A stretch of DNA of 64,000 nt from assembly GCA_965203615.1 (NCBI GenBank), contig OZ241900.1, positions 2,232,001-2,296,000 on the forward strand. Direction: 5' to 3'. The position numbers and the translations under genes are program-made. The stretch comes from VXNE01 sp965203615. Lineage in GTDB: Bacteria; Pseudomonadota; Gammaproteobacteria; Pseudomonadales; Azotimanducaceae. The notes beneath the pieces were generated by a model that had not been told where the DNA came from, did not search any database, and saw only the letters and a list, made by a program, of their open reading frames with translations. Each line of letters begins with the position of its first letter. Position 1 is the stretch's first letter. Below are positions 60,281-64,000 of this stretch, in pieces.

Positions 60281-61196
60281 CGAAACGCGCGCCGGTGGCG
60301 AACATCTGCGGATAGCCGTTCGCGGCGTCACGGGCAGCCATCGGACGTCCGCTGCCCCGGGAGAGCTGAACGGTCTGCAGCATCAACGTCCCTTGGCCGC
60401 AGGCGACCGTCACTCCTTCGCGCGACTTCGCAACGGTGCCGGGTTTCCAGACAGGTTTCCCGGGAGCCGCCAGCGCTTCCAGTAAGCGCAGGCGTTCGTC
60501 ACTGATCGTCGTGTATGCCGTGCGGCGATGCACCAGCGCGCGCACCTGGCGGGCAACGCTCTCGGCGGAATTCCTCCAGTCGATCACGGCATCTGCGTTG
60601 GAGATTTTCGGCGCAAGAGTGGCTTGGGCGTCGTCCTGCGGAACGGCCGTGAGGGTGTCGAGCGTGGCGAGGGTTTCGAGCAGCGCCTCGGCGCCAAGAT
60701 CGGCCAGGGCAGCCGTCAGGGATATTCCCGTGTCGGTCTCGGCGATGGGGAGGGAACGGGACAGCAGCACGGGTCCGGTATCCAGGCCGGCGTCCATCTG
60801 CATGATGCTGACGCCAGTCAGCGCATCGCCAGCCATGATGGCGCGCTCCACTGGTGCCGCGCCGCGCCACCGCGGTAGCAGCGAGGCATGGACGTTGATG
60901 CACCCTCGGACCGGGGCACGGAGCACCGCGGCCGGGAGGATCTGTCCATACGCGGCGACAACGAACACATCCATACCCCCGATGTGCGACAGGTCGTCGC
61001 CGATGCGCAAGGGCGTGCGCACGGTAAGTCCGTTGGCTTCGGCCAGCGAGCGCACGGGGCTCGGAACGAGTTTCCGTCCCCGCCCGGCGCGCCGGTCCGG
61101 CTGCGTGAACACGACCCGAACGACGTGATTGGAGTCGATCAGCGCTTGCAGGATCCGGACAGCGAAGCTGGGCGTGCCGGCGAAACCCAGGTTCAA
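60267..61196 (-). CDS. fmt: Methionyl-tRNA formyltransferase
   Basis: 309 residues with a TTG start at 61196 that overlaps the def stop (TTGA). LGFAGTPSFAVRIL opens the fold, and the formyl-folate site is VAAYGQILP and GCINVHASLLPRWRGAAPVERAI with the catalytic Asn and His. FAVRIL and QMDAGLDTGPVL are also typical. The frame extends upstream to 61319 over def but without homology; the 4-bp overlap decides the start. Confidence 0.95.
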   Translation of the reverse strand: MNLGFAGTPSFAVRILQALIDSNHVVRVVFTQPDRRAGRGRKLVPSPVRSLAEANGLTVRTPLRIGDDLSHIGGMDVFVVAAYGQILPAAVLRAPVRGCINVHASLLPRWRGAAPVERAIMAGDALTGVSIMQMDAGLDTGPVLLSRSLPIAETDTGISLTAALADLGAEALLETLATLDTLTAVPQDDAQATLAPKISNADAVIDWRNSAESVARQVRALVHRRTAYTTISDERLRLLEALAAPGKPVWKPGTVAKSREGVTVACGQGTLMLQTVQLSRGSGRPMAARDAANGYPQMFATGARFDVPR

Positions 61197-61705
61197 CGGC
61201 GGCCGCGTTCTTCGCGCTGCTGTTTCGCGAGCTTCTTTCGGATGCGGCCGCGCTTCAGGTTGGAGAGATAGTCGACGAACAGCTTCCCTTCGAGATGGTC
61301 GCATTCGTGCTGGATGCAAACGGACAGATAGCCATCCGCTTCGAGGGTGAACGACTCGCCGTGTTCGTCAAGCGCTGAGACGCGAATCCGGTCCGCACGG
61401 GAGACTGCCTCGTAGAAACCGGGAATCGAGAGGCAGCCCTCGTCGAGGAGTTGCGTCCCGCCGATGATCTCGATTTCGGGGTTGATGAACGCATGCGGGT
61501 CGTTTCGCTCCTTGGAGATGTCGACCACGATGATGCGCTTGTGCGCGTCGACCTGGCTCGCGGCGAGCCCCACGCCCGGTGCGGCATACATGGTCGCGAA
61601 CATGTCGGCGACAAGCCGACGAATCTCTTCCGTCACCTCGTCCACCGGCTGTGCGCGCGTGCGGAGCCGGGGGTCGGGGTATCGCAGAATCCGGAGCGGA
61701 GCCAT
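61193..61705 (-). CDS. def: Peptide deformylase
   Basis: 170 residues (169 in E. coli), ATG at 61705. The three motifs are GVGLAASQ, EGCLSIPGFY and QHECDHLEGKLF, where Cys, and the two His of the HExxH-like motif, bind the metal. It removes the N-formyl group from new proteins. First gene of the operon that goes on with fmt; divergent from dprA with 160 bp between the starts. Confidence 0.97.
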   Translation of the reverse strand: MAPLRILRYPDPRLRTRAQPVDEVTEEIRRLVADMFATMYAAPGVGLAASQVDAHKRIIVVDISKERNDPHAFINPEIEIIGGTQLLDEGCLSIPGFYEAVSRADRIRVSALDEHGESFTLEADGYLSVCIQHECDHLEGKLFVDYLSNLKRGRIRKKLAKQQREERGRR

Positions 61706-61865
61706 GACGTTCGGCCATGTTGAAGCCAGGGACCGCAATTCTAAGGGCTGCAATCGCACTTGCCTAATCCGCTTTGGCCTACATCGACCAGGGGTGATGA
61801 CTGTCGCCAACATGCGCCCATGCGTACCGACGCGGCGTTCGAAACGCGATACAAATCCCGGTGCC

Positions 61866-62711
61866 ATGGAATGTCTCCCCAAAACCGCGCTGCCGGAACG
61901 GCTGGCCGCCATCCCCGACCCGCCCAGCAGGCTGTACGTGCGCGGTGCCGCGGACGTATTGAGTGCGCCGGGGGTGGCTATCGTCGGCAGCCGCAGGGCG
62001 ACCCGCGCGGGCCGCGACTTTGCCCATGGGCTGGCTCGCGAACTGGCGTCCGGGGGCCTGGTGGTCGTGAGCGGGCTGGCTTACGGCATCGATGCGGCCG
62101 CGCACCGGGGAGCGCTGGCCGCGTCGGGACTGACGATAGCCGTCTTGGGCAGCGGTCTGGACCGGGTATATCCCCGCGCGCACGAGGGGTTGGCGCGCGA
62201 CATCCTCGCCGCCGCCGGCGCAGTCGTCTCCGAGTACGCGCCGGACACGGGTCCGCGCAAACACCGATTCCCGGAGCGCAATCGACTGATCAGCGGCCTC
62301 ACATTGGGCGTTGTCGTCGTGGAGGCCACGATACGAAGCGGCTCGTTGATCACGGCACGGATGGCCGCGGAGCAGGGCCGTGAAGTGATGGCGGTGCCGG
62401 GTCCCGTGACAAGTCCGCTGGCAGGAGGCTGCCACCGCCTGCTGAAGAGCGGCGCGGCGTTGATCGAAGATGCGGACGATGTCAGGTTCGCGATCGGTGT
62501 GGAGGGGGAAAGCGTCGCAAGCTCCCCATCAGCGCCGCCCGAGGACCTCAAGGTCCTGCTGGAATTCGTCGGGGCGGAAACGACCTCGCTCGACTACATC
62601 GTGGGCGCGACGGGGCTGTCTCCGGAAGCCGCCTCCGAGGCGCTCGTCCAGCTTGAGCTGCTTGGGTTTGTCGCCGCCCACCGGGGGGGATATATTCGCG
62701 CCTTTCCCTGA
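61866..62711 (+). CDS. dprA: DNA processing protein DprA (short form)
   Basis: 281 residues from the ATG at 61866, which lacks the N-terminal SAM-like domain of longer DprA proteins (374 residues in E. coli Smf). The Rossmann core has VAIVGSRRATRAGRDFAHGLA, VSGLAYGIDAAAHRGAL, FPERNRLISGL and IRSGSLITARMA, and a C-terminal winged helix. It protects incoming single-stranded DNA and loads RecA in transformation. An upstream ATG at 61797 would add only poorly conserved sequence. Confidence 0.93.
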   Translation: MECLPKTALPERLAAIPDPPSRLYVRGAADVLSAPGVAIVGSRRATRAGRDFAHGLARELASGGLVVVSGLAYGIDAAAHRGALAASGLTIAVLGSGLDRVYPRAHEGLARDILAAAGAVVSEYAPDTGPRKHRFPERNRLISGLTLGVVVVEATIRSGSLITARMAAEQGREVMAVPGPVTSPLAGGCHRLLKSGAALIEDADDVRFAIGVEGESVASSPSAPPEDLKVLLEFVGAETTSLDYIVGATGLSPEAASEALVQLELLGFVAAHRGGYIRAFP

Positions 62712-62729
62712 AGCGATTTGGAGGGCGGA

Positions 62730-63230
62730 ATGTCCTGGGTGGCGATATTGATGGGCTCGGAATCCGATTGGCCGACGATGCGTGGATGTGCAGATGTCCT
62801 GGCGGATCTGGACGTTGGCTTCGAGGTGCGTGTGACGTCGGCGCATCGAACGCCCGCTGCCACCGCGGAGTATGTGGCTGACGCGCTGTCGAGGGACTGC
62901 GCGGCATTCGTGTGCGGCGCGGGAATGGCGGCGCACCTGGCGGGAGCGGTCGCCGCGCAGACCGTGCGTCCGGTCATTGGCGTGCCCATAGCAAGTGGCC
63001 CGCTATCGGGTTTCGATGCGCTGCTTTCCACCGTGCAGATGCCGAGCGGCATTCCCGTTGCCACGGTTGCGGTAGGCGGAGCGAAGAACGCGGGCTACCT
63101 TGCCGCGCAGATCATCGCCGCAAGCGATTCAGGTTTGTCCGCGCGGCTGGCCGACGACCGGGAAGCCAACCGCCAGGGAGTTGCGCGTCAGAACGCATCG
63201 GTGCAGCAAGACCTCGCTGGCGACGACTGA
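62730..63230 (+). CDS. purE: N5-carboxyaminoimidazole ribonucleotide mutase PurE
   Basis: 166 residues (169 in E. coli), ATG at 62730 with GAGGGCGG upstream. VAILMGSESDWPTM is the phosphate-binding start, followed by VTSAHRTPAAT and AGMAAHLAGAVAAQT. It rearranges N5-CAIR to CAIR in purine synthesis. PurK is not next to it in the visible region. A polar tail of about 12 residues ends the protein. Confidence 0.97.
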   Translation: MSWVAILMGSESDWPTMRGCADVLADLDVGFEVRVTSAHRTPAATAEYVADALSRDCAAFVCGAGMAAHLAGAVAAQTVRPVIGVPIASGPLSGFDALLSTVQMPSGIPVATVAVGGAKNAGYLAAQIIAASDSGLSARLADDREANRQGVARQNASVQQDLAGDD

Positions 63231-63233
63231 GTC

Positions 63234-63830
63234 TTGACGAATCCTTCGACGAGGCCGCGGCGCGAAGGCTCGTGCCGCATCGGCGCAGTCCTTGACCTGC
63301 AGACCGCAGCGGATGTCATCGTGGGAGGCGGGGTTGTGGCGCATGCCCTGGAAGGCGTCTGGGGGTTTGCCTGCGACCCCTTCGACGAATGCGCCGTCAC
63401 CAGGGTTCTATGTATAAAGCGTCGGCCACATCAAAAGGGTCTGCTCGTCATCGCGGCCTCCGGCGGGTGCTTCGATGCGGAACTCTCGCGCCTGCCCTCG
63501 GCCGCGCGCCAGGCCGTCGTGGGTAGCTGGCCGGGTCCAGAAACATGGGTCGTCGAAACCCGGCGCTTTCCGCGCTGGATCACGGGTGGCCGGCCCACCG
63601 TCGCCGTTCGCGTGCCGGGACACCGGCAGGCCAGGGCCTTGGCGCGGCTCTGCGGTGGGCCCATCGTCTCGACATCCGCCAATGTGAGCCAGTTCCCTCC
63701 GGCCACCACCGAGTTGCGCGCTCGAAAACACTTTCAACGCCGTGTCGATTTCGTTCTGCCGGGCATGACAAACAACCGCGCCGGGCCTTCCCGCATTCGT
63801 CTCGCAGCGGACGGGAGCGTATTGCGGTGA
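63234..63830 (+). CDS. tsaC: Threonylcarbamoyl-AMP synthase TsaC
   Basis: 198 residues (190 in E. coli), start TTG at 63234 just after purE. The YrdC fold is visible: DVIVGGGVVAHALEGVWGFACDP, KRRPHQKGLLVIAAS, VAVRVPGHRQARAL and GGPIVSTSANVSQFPP. It makes threonylcarbamoyl-AMP for the t6A modification at position 37 of tRNAs. Overlaps the start of aroE by four bases (GTGA). Confidence 0.94.
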   Translation: MTNPSTRPRREGSCRIGAVLDLQTAADVIVGGGVVAHALEGVWGFACDPFDECAVTRVLCIKRRPHQKGLLVIAASGGCFDAELSRLPSAARQAVVGSWPGPETWVVETRRFPRWITGGRPTVAVRVPGHRQARALARLCGGPIVSTSANVSQFPPATTELRARKHFQRRVDFVLPGMTNNRAGPSRIRLAADGSVLR

Positions 63831-64000
63831 TCGACCGCTACGCCGTCATCGGCAACCCCGTTGCGCACAGCGTCTCGCCGCAGATACACGATGTCTTCGC
63901 CACGGCGACGGGCCAGGCGCTGCGTTACGAAAAGATCCGCGCAGACGCCTTCGCTCCCGCGGCGGCGGACTTCTTTCGGGCTGGCGGCCGGGGCCTGAAT
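63827..64000 (+). CDS. aroE: Shikimate dehydrogenase (5' part; cut by the window edge)
   Basis: 58 codons from a GTG at 63827. RYAVIGNPVAHSVSPQIHD is the shikimate-binding motif of AroE. It reduces 3-dehydroshikimate with NADPH. Overlap with tsaC by four bases matches the usual tsaC-aroE order. Confidence 0.96.
   Translation, partial: MIDRYAVIGNPVAHSVSPQIHDVFATATGQALRYEKIRADAFAPAAADFFRAGGRGLN

Noticed and set aside
1..64000. tRNA, rRNA, transposase or integrase genes
   Set aside because: None recognised on either strand, including at the edges of the par-splitting block.

Overview
The window looks like the chromosomal replication-origin neighbourhood of a high-GC gammaproteobacterium. The gene content and order are those of that class: the atp operon; parB; rpmH-rnpA-yidD-yidC-mnmE-mnmG-rsmG-parA; dnaA-dnaN-recF-gyrB; and def-fmt-rsmB-trkA-trkH next to dprA-purE-tsaC-aroE. 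Heptose (gmhA, gmhB) and lipid A (LpxL-like) genes indicate a Gram-negative envelope. No rRNA, tRNA, CRISPR array, transposase or integrase was recognised. I could not place the organism below class level.

Layout. 1-3004 (minus strand): 3' part of the atp operon as read here (atpI, atpB, atpE, partial atpF), preceded by parB. 3005-33779: about 31 kb of accessory DNA between parB and parA, which are normally adjacent. It holds a coiled-coil membrane protein with 21-bp repeats, a giant FG-GAP/ASPIC plus vanadium-haloperoxidase-like lipoprotein, a leucine-rich-repeat lipoprotein, two peptide-type ABC ATPases, a cluster of two ferritin-like paralogues with small partner proteins, pntA1-pntA2-pntB, a DUF1538/PII/CBS operon, a metallo-beta-lactamase-fold hydrolase, a three-gene PLD-nuclease/SNF2-helicase operon, a nitroreductase, and an AT-richer TIR/ThsB-like/membrane-protein cassette. 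33780-40961 (minus): parA back to rpmH, the conserved ribosomal-protein/membrane-insertase/tRNA-modification operon. 41066-47842: heptose genes and, on the other strand, a biotin-dependent acyl-CoA carboxylase operon, together separating rpmH from dnaA. 47843-48253: probable oriC, with one perfect DnaA box. 48254-54237: dnaA, dnaN, recF (with two parS-like sites inside it) and gyrB. 54214-64000: acyltransferases, the potassium-uptake/translation-start operon, dprA, purE, tsaC and the start of aroE.

The core genes serve replication initiation and segregation (DnaA, beta clamp, RecF, gyrase, ParA, ParB, parS), translation and tRNA modification, ATP synthesis and membrane-protein insertion. The split par locus marks a place where a large block has been inserted or rearranged near the origin. 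Within it, the most interesting parts are the unclassified helicase/PLD operon and TIR cassette (together a likely defence island) and the ferritin-like cluster, in which one paralogue keeps a complete diiron ligand set and the other has lost all three carboxylate positions that can be compared in two ExxH motifs and the first helix.

Start codons were chosen from overlaps, Shine-Dalgarno-like sequences and family length. All family assignments are by eye from the translated sequence; no database search was run.
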